Shown here in pieces: positions 11,698 through 24,700 of a stretch of DNA of 64,000 bases. Both the position numbers and the translations under genes were made by a program. Origin of the DNA: Phellopilus nigrolimitatus (lineage: Eukaryota > Basidiomycota > Agaricomycetes > Hymenochaetales > Hymenochaetaceae); NCBI GenBank assembly GCA_021029095.1, contig JAJOHG010000052.1, forward strand, positions 152,276 to 216,275. Direction: 5' to 3'. Position 1 is the first letter of the stretch. Each line of letters starts with the position of its first letter. A model generated the notes under the pieces. The model had not been told where the DNA came from. It did no database searches and saw nothing but the letters and a program-made list of their open reading frames with translations.

Positions 11698-12968
11698 ATG
11701 TCAATGTCGGACGGTCAAGACAAGGCGGCTTCCCCAGCCACGGCCGAGCAACAGCAGCACCAAGGCCAGCCCGTCTATGCCATACAGCAGCCCGGGCCCT
11801 ACGCTGGTGTTGGGTCATACCCGCCTTATTACCCTTATCCTATGCCTCCCACGGATGCGAACGGCCATCCTGCGGACCCCAACGGTGCACCTGGCGCTTA
11901 CATGATGGCTTTTCCACCGCCGCCACCCGGTATGATTTATGCATATCCTACTGCGCAAGGTACGCAGCGTCCTCTGAATGAATATTTTTAATCCTGACAA
12001 ACTTGCTTTGTCAGGGTACCCAGGGATGCCGTTTACACCGGGCATGCCACTTCCGGCAGCTCTTGTCCGTCCAAAGCGCAAGCAGGTCAAGATGGCGTGC
12101 ACGAATTGTGCGTCGGCCTGCAAGCGCTGCGACGAGGGCAGGCCCTGTGAGCGCTGCTGCAAGTACGGCATCTCTGACACTTGCCAAGACGGGGTGCGCA
12201 AAGAACGTAAAAAGGGCATCAAGCGTGGTCCGTACAAGCGCAAGGGAAAGATTAACGCCGACGCAGGCTATGAAAGTAAATTGAAAACTCACATACTTAT
12301 CGTCGATCCTATCGCCTGACGCGCTCACTTTACAGGCTTTCCTCCCGAACAGAGCCCTCAAGAAGCATTTTATCATCCATACTTCTACCCTTCCGGGGGT
12401 CTCGTTACTGTCGGCCCCGACGGGCAGCCAGTACAGTCGGACCCTGCGGGTGGCTCAGCAGGGCATGCCACACCCACAGTACTACCCTCTGCACCCGGCG
12501 CCATACCCGCCGTACGCGTTCCCGCATGGGGGCACTGGAACGTACCCAGTCATGGGCGGACACATGCTCGGGCCGCCAGGGTCCTCTGGCGAGCCAGGCG
12601 TAGCGGGACAAGGCGCGCCGCCGATGACGGCCGGCTCAAGTGACGCGGACGACAGTGCGCTGGATGGTGACGCCCATGCAAGTGTTCGTGGTAGGAAGCG
12701 CAAGACGGGCACGAGCCTTACCGCCGGGTCGGGGGCAACGGCTGGGACTGGCGGGAGGGACGACCAGGGTGAGAATACACTGACGATGGCAGCTTAGTAT
12801 TACGGACTTCTCACTGACTCACCGACTGCTTTTTTCACCTTTAAAAAATCTGGTAACATACTAGGCTCGTCCAAGAAGACAGGGAAGAGAGCGGCAGTGC
12901 CCAGCGTCGACGATGGTGGCGGCGGCGCCTCGACAGGCCTGGCGGGTGCGCAAGACTCGCCAATGTGA
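11698..12968 (+). CDS. Zn(II)2Cys6 transcription factor, basidiomycete family
   Basis: A DNA-binding regulator, expected in the nucleus. Exons: 11698-11959, 12015-12275, 12336-12768 and 12865-12968. The N-terminal third is a Gln/Pro/Tyr-rich low-complexity segment (PPYYPYPMPP). The zinc cluster reads K-M-A-C-T-N-C, x6, C-D-E-G-R-P-C-E-R-C, then a final Cys, with basic flanks (RPKRKQVK before, RKERKKGIKRGPYKRK after). A second Pro/Tyr/Gly-rich region and a Ser/Asp linker follow, then KRKTG and SSKKTGKR basic clusters that may be nuclear localisation signals. No fungal-specific middle homology domain is visible. Within exon 3 the frame switches by one base at about 12448-12455: upstream reads FYPSGGLVTVGPDG, downstream reads HPQYYPLHPAPYPPY, and both look genuine. 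This is either a sequence error or a lesion. Confidence 0.82.
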
Positions 12969-15900
12969 TAAGGCGACCATGTATGGGTTGTTTGGTTCAA
13001 CCATCAGACACCCCTTTCCTGGACCGTAAGTACCTTCGCCTTGTGACTGTGTTACGCATTGCCTCACGAATCGCACGCCGCGCTTTCCTTCTGCTCGTTA
13101 GCGCCCGGACACGCATGCTTACTGTTTGTATGCACGTCCAACGGATCGCTCGAATGAACGAACGAACGCATCTCGGAATTCTCAATCGACAACGAAACAT
13201 CGAGGCCTAAGTCTCGGCCTCGATCTATGCAATCCCTCCCTTTCTATCTATTCATTTGCTTCGCTCTTCTCACTCCACCAAACTTCTGTACCTGATAGTC
13301 ATCCCGCGCTTCTCGTCCGCTTTCCGCTGCTCGTCTGTCGCTTTTCTCGGTTTCGCCTCTTTCCCGGACTTTAATTCTGGTTTTCAGAGCGTGATCTGCT
13401 TGTTTTATGACCATGAAACTTGTCGGCTCGGAGATGGGGTAAGGCGAGGTCGGGTTTCTTGGTCATAAATTTGCAGAGCTCATGCATTGCATCATGATGT
13501 TCTTTTCCAAACGTCCATACCTCATTTCTGCCATCCGGTCTACGCAGCCAGTCATACTCCAGTAGTATCACTTCCTCCATGTGCTGACGGCATCATCACG
13601 CACGCTCTGATTTCCCTTTCCCCCTTCTTTCATATTAGTCCTCCTGGCATGCTCTAGTTCTTAAGGTTTCTGTGGTATAGTGTGCTTTGCTCGGCTGCTT
13701 TTTCGAAATTCCCCAATCCTGCTGCCCCCCTTCCAGTATATATGTACAATATCGTGCTCCGTGCGCAGCTGTTGTATAGGATTTGTCCCATTGTGCTATG
13801 AAGAATTTTAGGACCTTTTATTGACTCAGAGAACCCTCCCAGAAATTGCACTGACGAGCAGTGGCGTGAGAATCTGCTAGTTTAGGTATGATTACGTGAT
13901 TACGTACTCCCTCTTCGACACTTCATACTTCACGAAGATCCCAAGTCGGCGGCCCGGCCTTCCCAGTCTGCTGAACTTGTACGAGAGTCTGTCTGTGGAT
14001 CCAAGTTTCAAGAGGCCTGATGTTCGAAGTACTTTTGCTCTTCCTTAATATCGATACTGCGTGTACATAACAAAGAATCAGGCTTTCGTGCGCCTCTGCA
14101 TGGGCTAAACCCGTTACGATCTTCACATTGAGCGAGTGATCGGACCGCGCTTTTCGGATTCTAGACTGCCAAACAGTAACCCTGCTTGATGAAACTTAGT
14201 GTGTGTGGTCGTCTTCAATCCTGTATCTAATTGCGACCGTTCTTTGCGGCTTTGTCTTTGTCTGCTGCTGGCCCATCATCAAGTTTTGTTCCTCAAAAGG
14301 TCTCCCGGTTATCCCCTTTTTTGTCCGTGGTCGTCCTCAGGCGCTGTCTATTGTCCCCCAGTTTGGATGTTGTTTATTTTTGCATCATCGGTTTACTCCA
14401 TCCAATTCTCGTCCTGCGGTGGTTGAAGTACTGGCCCGTGCGGAGTCCCTACCATGCTCTCCTAGAAGCGGTCCCACCCAAGTCTCCGGCACCAAATACT
14501 GACATTTTCTTTACCAGTGGATTTGCGACGCCATTTGCATCATTGGGTATGTCCAATGCTCGTCATTTATCAGGGCGCCGCCGGGCGCTCTCGGTGATCT
14601 GATCGACGCAGTCAGATATTCGATGAGATCTCCGACAACGCCATGCGGCCGTCAAGAACGTGGGCCATCTTAGAGGCCCTAACTTTACTTAGGCCCTCGT
14701 CTCGATAATTCCTCGGCGTATCCTTTGTCATGCGTCCCCCCAGCTCCTTTTTCATGTAAGGCTCTAGTCTGTATCTTGGAAGGATCGTGGAGACAACGTC
14801 GGTGCAGGTGCGTATGCCTCGCTCTTAGACTCACTTCGTTACTGAGTTTACGCTCTAAACTCTTCACTTCGAAGCGTCATTTAACAAGCTTTTTCTCTCT
14901 ATCTGAGGAGCACAGTTTGGCTTTTCTAGATATCTAAATATGCTCTTTACAAAACATGCTCTTGACAACACCTGGTCCGGACTCGTTCTAGTATGCCTCC
15001 GATGCCGACACAAGGTGAATCAAAGCACACCCATGAAGGTCTCCATTCTCTTAGGCTCATCACCACATCGATCAGCCCCCATGGCGAACGATCTCAGCGA
15101 CGACACTCAGATACCCGATGCCGGGGGCGCTAGATCATCAGCCAGAAACCGTGACAGAGCTACAAAACAAAATAGTACTGGCACAACCCGAATTGTATCT
15201 CCGAGGATGAAAGTGTCTTGCCTTTAAAGGCGCAGCGTGAACGCGGACGCGAGGGTGCGCATGCTGTATCAACAGCGTTTGTGGGTCGTGATCCCATGAT
15301 ACATTTTCTGTTATTTTAATCTTTTTTGGCCGAGCAGGATCATAACAAGCACCTTCACGTTTTGGAGCACGGACAAGTTAAGGGATATTGCGGTGGGAAA
15401 GGCAGCGTTGAAATATCTGAGACTAATCGTTTACTTCGATTCAGAAACGTGCCGAATCACCTATGTTGCCGCTCAAGCAAACTAATATCTACTCTCATGC
15501 ATGCGGAATTTATCGAAGACATAAGAATGTGTGATTCTTTTATACTTGACCTCTCTTCACCAGGGGGTTGTGTCTTCAAAGTTATTTGATCCAAATTACT
15601 AAATAGCAGATCTCAGACTTAACAAGACATCTGATACGGAGAGTAGAAAATTTGTCGTGTTCATATGATAAAAAGTTCTCACTAAGCTTTTCCAGTTTAC
15701 GTATCTGACAATATTGGTGGGCCTTAGAGCATAGCAAGAAAGTGTTCGTGATAACTTAGACCAAGGACCATTCAAAGCGACATCGGTTACCACATGCATT
15801 GCGCAAGAAATCGCATAATGGGGAAGACCGAGGCGACTTCGGCGAAGATTACACTCGGCGAGACGCAAGATCACTGCGAACTTACGGTTGCCCAGGAGAT

Positions 15901-18066
15901 ATCATCGAATGGCTTTAGTGCGGACGCGTAACTGCAAAGGTCGAGGTGAGTTCAGAGCCGTAGGATTGGGAACTTGTACCGCTGCGAGTTTGAATAAAAC
16001 TATCGCAGCGAATTAAATCATTCATACGTATGCTATGATCGCTTGGTACTCTGTTCCTGCGGCAACTGGCAAAACATTTAGCCCTCTTCATGTGCTGTGA
16101 GCCTGGCCATATGTCTGCGAATATATGGTAGGAGAATGTCGATTACCATCCAACTCTGTCGTGGAAGCGTAGACGTCTATTCTCACACTAGTTACCACTT
16201 GACGCTCAGGGGCGATGCCGCTGATGGCAAGCTTCGGGGCGGGTTCAAGCACAGATTATAGGCCAGACAAATGTCTGTTTTTCAGTATTTCCTTTTTCTT
16301 TCCACGAAAGAGCTTCATATATATTTACTGTATGTTGAAGAGTACTTGGTAATTGGAATCTAGTGCCGTGTCTCCCTCTCTTTTGTGACTAGAGTTGTGG
16401 CTTGAGGTGGCTGTACAGCGTCGATCGCTTCTAAATCGCTTCTAAAAATATTACGGAGGCAACTTTCGCGCGACAGCCCGCTCGTACTTGATGCAGCCAT
16501 CGTTCATCCCATGTAAGTTTCGATCTTCATAATATCCTTGACATGCTTTATTGTCCAGTCTGAATTCTTGATTTTACGCGCGCCTTAACTGGCTGGATAA
16601 AGTGACGGAAATACTTCATGAAGTCAAGAAGTATGATCAGATGGTAACTTCGTTTGTTAATCGTATGCATGACGTCCGCATTGTGACCGGACGCTGAAGC
16701 AATACGACAGGAAGAAGACTTCTGAGCAACAGCTTCTAGTCTACTGTGCAAATGCCACAGTGTTCGATCGGCATTTGAGACACCATTTCGAGCTATGCCA
16801 TTCCACAAATTTCATCAATGAGAGTATTATGGGAAGCTACAAAACAAGGATTCTTCAAAGATTTCAGTGGTAAAGTTTTATAAGTTTTATCCGTGATTTG
16901 CTGCAGAGAAATCGTAGTTGAAGGCCAAACTGTCATCGCTCGGAACACGCAGAGTTAATATGTATGTTGCGGCCTCTGCATCGAAGTAAATCTCCTGCTG
17001 TGTCTAGAAACTATCCAGTCATCTCGAAATGGAACCCAAAAAATTTATGGCAAGGTCATAGTCTTTCCCGGAATTCGGCGTGTTGTATGCTACCAAGTTA
17101 CACTGGTCTTTTACTATGTTTGATGAGAGATATTATAATGCTGTAATCTTCGTTTTGCAAGCAAAAATAGCTAGAGTAAACAAAAGCGTGGGAAAACAAA
17201 ACTTAGGCAAATGATCTATGCAGGTCATTATCAAGGCGCGAGCTTCTGTGCCAGATGACGATCATGTTCCAAATGCTGATCAAACACCGTACTCTCACGA
17301 AGGCCGTCGATGACCGAAGTTACGTCGCCAGAGGCAGCCGGCCTCATGCAGGCACTAACGGGAGAGGTAGAAGCTCACCCGTAGTCGGGACGAAGGTGAT
17401 AGTGAATGAATACTACATGGCGTTCGTCTCGGCATCTTTCCGTGCTTTCAGAGCTTCGCGGGTTGTCGACAACGCCTTCTCTATTACATAGCCTGATAAG
17501 CGGTGCATGCTATTACTGCCAAAGAGCTTGACCTCATTTTTGAATCCTTTCCCACCAGCGCGGCCGGTCGTCTTAGCGATCGAACATCGTCTCCTTTTTC
17601 TTTTCTTCTTTTATGAAGTGGCCTTCCCTCATGAGTCATAGATGTATAAGCTCGTGTTCGAGACATGCCTCTTTCTTAGATTGTCTATACCTTCAAAGAG
17701 CCTCTTCAGCGCAAAATTAAACCACGCCCACTCTCCAAACTACACCCAGGCTGTGTACTCCAGGCTGCTGTACTACGCCGCGCGCGCTCGGTACGCCTCT
17801 TCGATGCAGGCCAGCTCTTTGAATTTTCGTCGACTTATTGACAGACATTTACTTATACCCCTTTTTCTTGAATTATACAACTGATAAATTTGGCGGACTG
17901 CCTATGAGACTCAATTTCCCATGGCTAAAGGACGAGCCAGTGGCGTGGGAAGTATTGTTTCCAGATTAGGTGCCAGCGAAAAGAAAATCAAAATTTCCTT
18001 GAAACTTTCAAGGTTTTTGCTTCCTCACCGACACCTCACACCCACACCGACTCGCAAAAAATAACG
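12969..18066. other. Long gene-free region
   Basis: Five kilobases without a recognisable gene. Frames here are short, overlap on both strands and match nothing I know. A stretch around 14940-15230 contains a weakly protein-like string (HQPETVTELQNKIVLAQPEL), possibly the relic of a mobile element, but I cannot name it. I found no terminal repeats, no target-site duplications and no tRNA-like fold. The 250 bases before 18067 include a CT-rich leader (CCTCACCGACACC) fitting the MAM33 promoter. Confidence 0.35.
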
Positions 18067-19162
18067 ATGTCTGCTCTCCGCTCAATCCGCAACTTGACTG
18101 CATCGTCAGCTCGTGCGCTCGCACCTGCGCAGCGCGGCGTGTGTTGCGCGCAGCGCTCACTGGCGTTTGCGGCCATGCGCCCCTCGGCGCAGCGGATCAT
18201 GATGGCGGGCGCCGCGCGCGCGTTTTCGGTGTCGGCGCGTGTACGAGGCGAGGGTGCTAGTGCGTTTCTGCTCTCTTTTCATTGAAAGACATGAAAAGCT
18301 GAGATGGCTGACGATAACGGTGCTGAACAGCGGACGTGACGCTGGTGCAGAAGCTCTCGGAAGAGCTGGCGTACGAGCAGGAGGCTGCGTCGACGGCGGG
18401 TGTGCCGGACTTCGTGAAGGATTTCACGGCGCAGGGCGTCTGGGCTGTCAGTGCCTACCCTTTTTGTCCTTCCCTGTCTCTTTGGCTGAATGTTTCTTTT
18501 TTCACTTTCTAGATTAAGGACGTGTCGGGGAGTGATGAGGTGACGCTGGAGCGTACATTCGGCAACGAGACAGTGCGGGTGATGTTCTCGATCGCGGATC
18601 TGGACAGCGCGAACGAGCCAGAATACGACTCCGAGGGCGAGAGCGAGACGGGCGAGCCGGCGTCGGAGAACATCACGAGCACGCCCATCCGGGTGTCGAT
18701 CTCCGTCACCAAGGTCTGCCTTCACGCTCAAATTTAGTCCCCCAAAATTCCCTACTGACTTGGAGGTTGCAGACGAGTGCGCCGGGCGCGATTAATGTTG
18801 ACGCGCTGTGCCAGGACGGTGCATTCCTGGTTGAGAACGTGTCGTTCTACGGGGACGCGCGGACGGGGACAGAGCTCACGGCAGAGGCGGACTGGAAGCG
18901 CCGCGGGCTGTACCTCGGGCCAACGTTTGAAAACCTGGACCCGGGGGTGCAGGACGAATTCGAGCGGTTCCTGGACGAGCGAGGCGTGAACGAGAGCCTG
19001 GCGCTGTTCATCCCGGACTACGCTGAGCTCAAGGAGCAGACGGTACGTCTCGCATCATTGTGGCATTCCTTGACGAGTTTGCTTAAGATCAATCCATTTC
19101 TTCGTTGAATATAGGAATATGTCCGATGGATCGAGAGCGTTAAGAAGTTTGTCGAGAACTAA
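18067..19162 (+). CDS. MAM33: Mitochondrial acidic protein MAM33 (p32/C1QBP family)
   Basis: A mitochondrial matrix acidic protein that forms a doughnut-shaped trimer; in yeast and animals it supports mitochondrial translation and respiration. Exons: 18067-18253, 18331-18446, 18513-18713, 18773-19042 and 19115-19162, total 273 residues. The first 60 residues are Arg/Ala/Ser-rich without acids (MSALRSIRNLTASS), a classic presequence. The mature part is very acidic (EPEYDSEGESETGEPASE) and carries the family blocks GLYLGPTF, LDPGVQDEFERFLDERG, ESLALFIPDYAELKEQ and the ending EYVRWIESVKKFVEN. All joins keep frame. The 3' half of this gene, with its last intron and downstream DNA, is duplicated at 28.9-30.0 kb. 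Confidence 0.93.
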
Positions 19163-20454
19163 TTTCGTTTATGACCTACGGAAAGAAAATATTACCGTCC
19201 ATTCTCCCTTCGACCGTCCTGCTATGTGGCTTCCACGCATATCCCGCTACGCATATCATACTGACCGATATCCTCTACGTATAACTCATGTAATCCCATT
19301 GCCCTTGCTTCGATTCAAATCGTACAGCTCCACTCCACAATTTTATTTCTCGACTGAGATTGCGGATTGTTTCGACCTGGCCGTTTTTCCGGTGCGAGTT
19401 TTACAGTTACGATGAAGATTGAAGGTCGTACAAGAGCATACGAAGTATGCATTTGGTTGACGCTGAACCACTTTACAGTACGTGGACTTATGTTTACCAA
19501 GAAGAACGCATCGCAACGCGGGAGGACCGCTGTTGACTCTGACCGCGATCAGGGCCATCACAGACATAGAGTCGGCGAAGCTGCTGCCTTTTGCTTGAAA
19601 GCAAATGTGGTGCTGGTCTCTGGCCCGCCGATACGGAAAAGGACGAGGTCAAGGTTCGTTTCGGTGCAATACTTTCTTATGGGACTGTCGCCAACTTTCT
19701 TACTTCGGGGGGTTTTTTTTTCTAATGCTGGTCTTTCTTAAACGACTTTCCTTACTCCCGATATACGACCCGCAGGAAAGGGAGTAACGGATAAGCTGCG
19801 CAACCGGCTCGTCGACAGCAATCCGCAAATCGGGATTTCTTTCCCCAATCCCCTCTCGTCTGCGAAAACAGACAACGTCGCGAACGCGCTGGGACCTCGT
19901 GGCTCTGCCAAGTATGCTTTCCTGATAAAACGGGCGCTGTTGACCTTGGAACGTGGCTGACGCACGGACTAAGCTGGCCGTCGATATATCATCGAGAAGC
20001 AGCTATGGACCAAATTGTCTGCACATTCGCTCACGCCAGGCTGGCGTTCATGCAGAGCCAACTCCTTCACCGGTTGTGGCGGAGTACCAGTGCTCGCGGC
20101 GTCCGCTTTCTCTTACTTCTCCGACTACGGGAAGCTCGAAAATCGCACCTTCAACTAAACCCTATCGGCATATGCTTCAAAATATTACCTTTTGACCTGG
20201 ACAGCCGCGCTCCCCAGCCTCAGACGAAACTTGTGAAGCTTCTAACGTCTTTGTCAAAAAAACGAGTCGCGCTTCTGCGAGTTGTACTTTCATTATTAAC
20301 TATACGTGTCTTTAGTCATAAACAAAGTCATAATAATACATTGCTGCGTCCCATCCCCTTCACTTTTCAGTCCTTCGTCAATCGGCGACAGTTACATGTC
20401 CAGCGGTGCATTCAGATCATAAGGCCAAATCGGATGATTCTTGCGCGTTCCAAA
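19163..20454. other. Intergenic region with YRA1-like relic
   Basis: Between MAM33 and the leftward gene ending at 20455. Its first 800 bases match the DNA downstream of the MAM33 copy at 29.3-30.0 kb and contain the YRA1-like relic described separately. The remainder (about 19970-20454) shows nothing I can identify. Confidence 0.5.
19500..19830 (+). pseudogene. Decayed YRA1/ALYREF-like RRM fragment
   Basis: Two pieces resemble the YRA1 gene at 30.5-32.4 kb but lie on the opposite strand. Around 19580-19655 a reading resembles the RNP2 region of the RRM (VLVSGPP, followed by a GTTCGTTTC intron donor as in YRA1). Around 19775-19820 the reading KGVTDKLRNRLVDS parallels KGDGTKAHRQYNDRLIDG at the end of the YRA1 RRM. 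The central part of the RRM between them is missing and no start, stop or continuous frame connects them. I read this as an old pseudogene. A second, similar copy is at 29690-30010. Confidence 0.55.
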
Positions 20455-21115
20455 TCAATAATCTGTTCCTCCGCAAATGGGAACGGCAAGCTCATTCGCG
20501 ACTTTGTCTGCATCTGCGCCAGAGGGAAGGGAAGACCGGCGGCGCCGAGTCCGTTTCCGAGTCCGTCGGTGGGTGCGTTCAGACTCAGACTCAGGCTGGC
20601 GCGACTGCGCCTCCTCCCCCATCTCATACGCGTGCCCATCCCCACATCCACGCCCCGCCCTCGCTAGCGCCAGCGCGCGTATGACGCCGCCTCCGTGCGG
20701 CCGGAAGACCTTGGGGAAGGCCGCTACGAGCTCGGGGGTGACGACGGACGCGTGCATAAGCGAGGCGGGCGCGAGTGAGAGGAGCACCGCGGGGGTGTAG
20801 ATGTACGGCTGACCCTGCGTACCTGGGCGTAAACATGGGTTAGCTCCGGAGTGGGGATACAGGGAGGGGTTGGATGAAGGACTTACGTGGCTCGGAGGGA
20901 AGAGAAGGTTTGATAGAACCGGGAGACGAAGGCGCAGAGGTCGGCGCGGTGGACGCGCCGCTCGAGCTCGAACTCGAACTGTGTATACGTCTGTGCACGG
21001 GGACGTAGAGAGCTGCGGGTGCGCACGCGCCGGCGCCGGCGTTCGAAACGGAGGAGGCCGCCGAGGACGGGGGCGAACGCACGGGGACAGGTATAGAGAG
21101 CGCGGCGGTCGGCAT
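20455..21115 (-). CDS. Small disordered protein with candidate eIF4E-binding motif
   Basis: Two exons, 20887-21115 and 20455-20822, joined across a 64-bp GT-AG intron, give 198 residues. The N-terminal half is Ser/Pro/Ala-rich with a poly-Ser run. Right after the splice the sequence reads TQGQPYIYTPAVLLSLAPAS. The core YTPAVLL fits the canonical eIF4E-binding consensus Y-x4-L-hydrophobic found in eIF4G and 4E-BPs. A conserved-looking tail (TPELVAAFPKVFRP) follows, then an Arg-rich segment (RRTRKRTRRRR) and a short end. Start 21115 is the first ATG that keeps the frame; an upstream exon is possible, because the reading frame continues leftward with no stop nearby. Function is inferred from one motif, so translational control is a hypothesis. 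It is convergent with MAM33 and divergent from the NLR gene. Confidence 0.6.
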
Positions 21116-21785
21116 GGATATTTCTAGCGCTGGTATCTGACGGGAACCGAGGGCAGAGAGAGGAATTGAGACAAAATACGTTGATGGTCTGCGAAAAACG
21201 CGAAGACGGGGCAGGACACGATGAAGGGGACGTCCGGTGCAAACGAAGAGCACGCCTCAGCGCAGGTCTTATAAGCCATATTCATCGCCACAGCTTTGAT
21301 TTGCGGCCACGGTGGCCTGTGGGGGTGCGATGCATGTGCGCGCCCGGTCGGAACCTGGCTACGTGTTCCAATTTCTAGAGATTTCCAGACTATCTTGCGT
21401 GTCCGTCGCGCTGTGCGTGATGGGCGAGCGAGATCTGAGAAGGCGTGAGCGATGATGAGCGACAGCTCGAACGTTCTGCGCAGTTCTGCCTTTCTGCGGC
21501 TGGGTAGGATGACGTGCCCCCAGCGAGGCGTGTAAAGTGATGTGTTTGCTGCAACAACTCGCTTAGCCATGTCTAGACAATATTGTGAGGGGTCGACAGA
21601 GTCGAGCTTGATGACATGACGCCTAAGTGCTATTTTGGGACGTTGCACACGTTCCCATCACGCATCAACACGACTCGGCTGACGCTCTCAGCTTGCTCTT
21701 GACCACCACCGTCGTCTCACGTCCAAGTTCAAACCAGAAACCAAACCAGAAACCGGCAAATCGCAATCGCCAGTTCATCGTCGCT
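21116..21785. promoter_or_regulatory. Upstream region between divergent genes
   Basis: Lies between the leftward small gene (start 21115) and the rightward NLR gene (start 21786). A minus-strand frame runs through 21124-21648 (174 codons) and may hide an upstream exon of the leftward gene. It has no domain I recognise. A CA-rich stretch (AAACCAGAAACCAAACC) precedes the NLR start. Confidence 0.35.
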
Positions 21786-24700
21786 ATGTCGCAGTCGCAG
21801 CAGGACCCTCCTAGTGCCAGTGCGGACTCCCAGTGCCAGTGAGTTTCACGAGAATTGATCCATCAATTGATCGTCGCTGATAACGATCTGCTTGCGCGTA
21901 GCTTGAAAGGTTACGTATCGAACAGTGCTAAGCTGCATCCTTCAGCGAATTGATGCCCTCTGAACTCGTTCTTGCCAACAGTCATCGAAGTTGACTTCAA
22001 GAACGGCCGTCCGAAATACAAGATTACCGTCAAGCTCGAGGTGGACGGACAGACACTCACACATAAGTTTGGAAAGGAAGGTGTCGTTCGATGGGAGTGC
22101 AATCGGTAAGTGCAGCATCAGAAGAACTCGGATTTTTTTTAACTGAATCATTGTGTCTGCTATAAGGGACTTTGTACCCTCCGCTCGCCTCAAGATCACC
22201 GTGAAGCAGGTGCTTTTTCTAGTGATGAAAAAGGTGTTCGCAGTGATAGACGTAAACATGCTCGATCATGCCGGAAAGCGTCTCGTTGAGGTTGAAGGCG
22301 AGTGTTTTCTTCGATGTTTGTGTATCATTTTACGCTGACATCTGTACCTTCCTTTCTCGAGAAGACGGGCAAAAGAAGGTCGTACTGAAGCTTACCTTTG
22401 ACGTTCCGGAGCCGGTGAGTCTAATACATCTTTTCGAAGATGATATAAAGAGCAAACAAAAAATCGGAGACCGCTGCGGTTGCAGAAAATCTTCTCCAAG
22501 AAGCAACTAGGGTTGCGAAAAACAAGACTGTCCTGTTAGACAAGCTAGGAAAGTGGAGAGAATTCATGCAGGTTGTCTGGGATCTTTCATGTGCTGCGGC
22601 TGAGGTGAGTGTAAAGAATTAGGTGCTGTTTCTTTTTATTTTAACTCAAGTGCGCCAGTATCGCCCTGAATCAAAAGCTGGTGTCACTGCTGTTAATGTT
22701 CTTTATGAGGTATTGTACATGGGGTTTCAGAATTCGTTAAACCGGACTTAAGATACCTTGACAGAAATGCAAGGCGCAAGAAGAGTACCGGGCTATTGTC
22801 CGAGATCTTCTGGAGGACATGACATTGCATTTGCCATTCACAAAGACTCATGCTCTTGATGAATCTAAATATGCAGTCACTAAGGAGACTCTTGGCAAAA
22901 TGTTAAAGAAGATTGAGGAAGCCTCTAAATTTGTTGACGTTAACTCGACCCAGAGTGTCATAGGTATAAACTCAGTGATTCAGCATAAAGAAACTCCTAA
23001 TCCCCTTCATTTTATAGGAGAGCTGCTTTCTTCAGAGCCTAAGATGAAAGAAGCCAATGGCTTAAGAGATGGCTTCAGAAAGCTCAAGGAGGTCTATGAC
23101 TGGTGCATCAAGGCAGAAAGCTGGAGAACGTCTTTGAATATAGGTAGAAGTTGTCAATTGAAAAAGACTGCTTATGAAAACACATAACTCATCTGTTATC
23201 TTTCTTTTATTCAGAGAGAATTGGAGAAAGCCAGCTGCTTGCCCAGCTCGATCATGCAAAGAAAGCTTACTATAGTCCAGGTCTAGTTTGCTTAAAGGGG
23301 ACTAGAGAGGGAGTTCTGGAACACATTTCACAGTGGGCCAGCTCCATGGATGCTAGCACTCCCAAGCTATTCTGGCTGTATGGCCTGGCTGGTTCTGGAA
23401 AGAGCTCAATAGGACACTCAGTTGCACAAATGTTTGACAGGGAAAGGCTCCTTTTAGGATGCTTCTTCTGCAAGAGGGATGACCCAGTGCTTCGGGATCC
23501 TGGAAATGTCATTCCCACCATTGCACACTACCTTGCTCATTGGCATAAACCTTATCGAACTGCTATTCTTCCTGTCCTTCAGGGAGCTGACAGAGTCAAG
23601 CTTGATGCTAAAGAAGTGCAATGGCAGTTTGACTTCCTCATCAAAAATCCATTGACTGCTCTCTCTCAGAGTAGCACAGATCTTCCACCAAAGCCATTGA
23701 TTATTGTCATTGATGCCTTGGATGAGTGTGGAGATTCTGCACATTCAAGATCACAATTGGCTGGCTTTCTGAAGTTGACAAGTGCTGTTCCCTTGTTAAA
23801 GGTTTTCATCACCAGCAGGCTTCTCCCAGAGATAGGGGAAGTTCTTTCACAGGCTAGCTTATGCCATGACATTACTTCTGAAGATGGTATTCAAAAAGAC
23901 ATTCTATCTTACACCAAATCATGTGTTGAGATGTATAAAGTTCCTCATGTTACAGAGGAAGAGATTCATGCACTTGCAGATAGAGCTTCAGGGCTTTTTA
24001 TCTGGACCACTACTGTCTTCAGATTCATTTCAGAGCTCAATGATAAACATCATGCAGTTGAAGATATTCTTTCTGCACAACCACTTGCAGATAATCCAGA
24101 GGCGAAGCTTGATAATCTTTACACAACTGTCATCCAGACAGCTTCTGGTGATAAAGTGGCAAACAGAGAGCCCATGAAAGCCATCCTTGGTATCATATCC
24201 ATCACAGCCAAAAACAAACCACTTCCTGCCAAAGCAATCTTTGATCTCTTGCCCAAACTTCTGAATGGAAAGCCCATATCAGATGAATCTTTTTCAAGCA
24301 CACTTGGCAAACTACAGTCTGTCTTATACACAGACAAGGATATGGAAGATTCCATTCGTGTTTGCCATCCATCCTTCCTTGATTTCATGAGCCAAAAAAG
24401 TCGCTCAGATCAGTTTTGGACGGACCCAGAAGAGTTGGACCTGCACATGGCTGTGAAATGCTTGGAGATCATGAAATCACAGCTCAAGTTTAATATCTGC
24501 CACCTGGAGTCATCATATGTTGCAAACAATGACATTCTAGACCTTCAGGGTAAAATCACATTAAACATTCCTAAATCTCTTCAATATAGTTGCCTCTACT
24601 GGATGAACCATGTAGCCAGTTCAAGAAACTTGGATTCAGCAGCCAAGACAGAGAGACTGGCTAATGATGTCTTCTGTCACACAAATGCTTTATATTGGCT

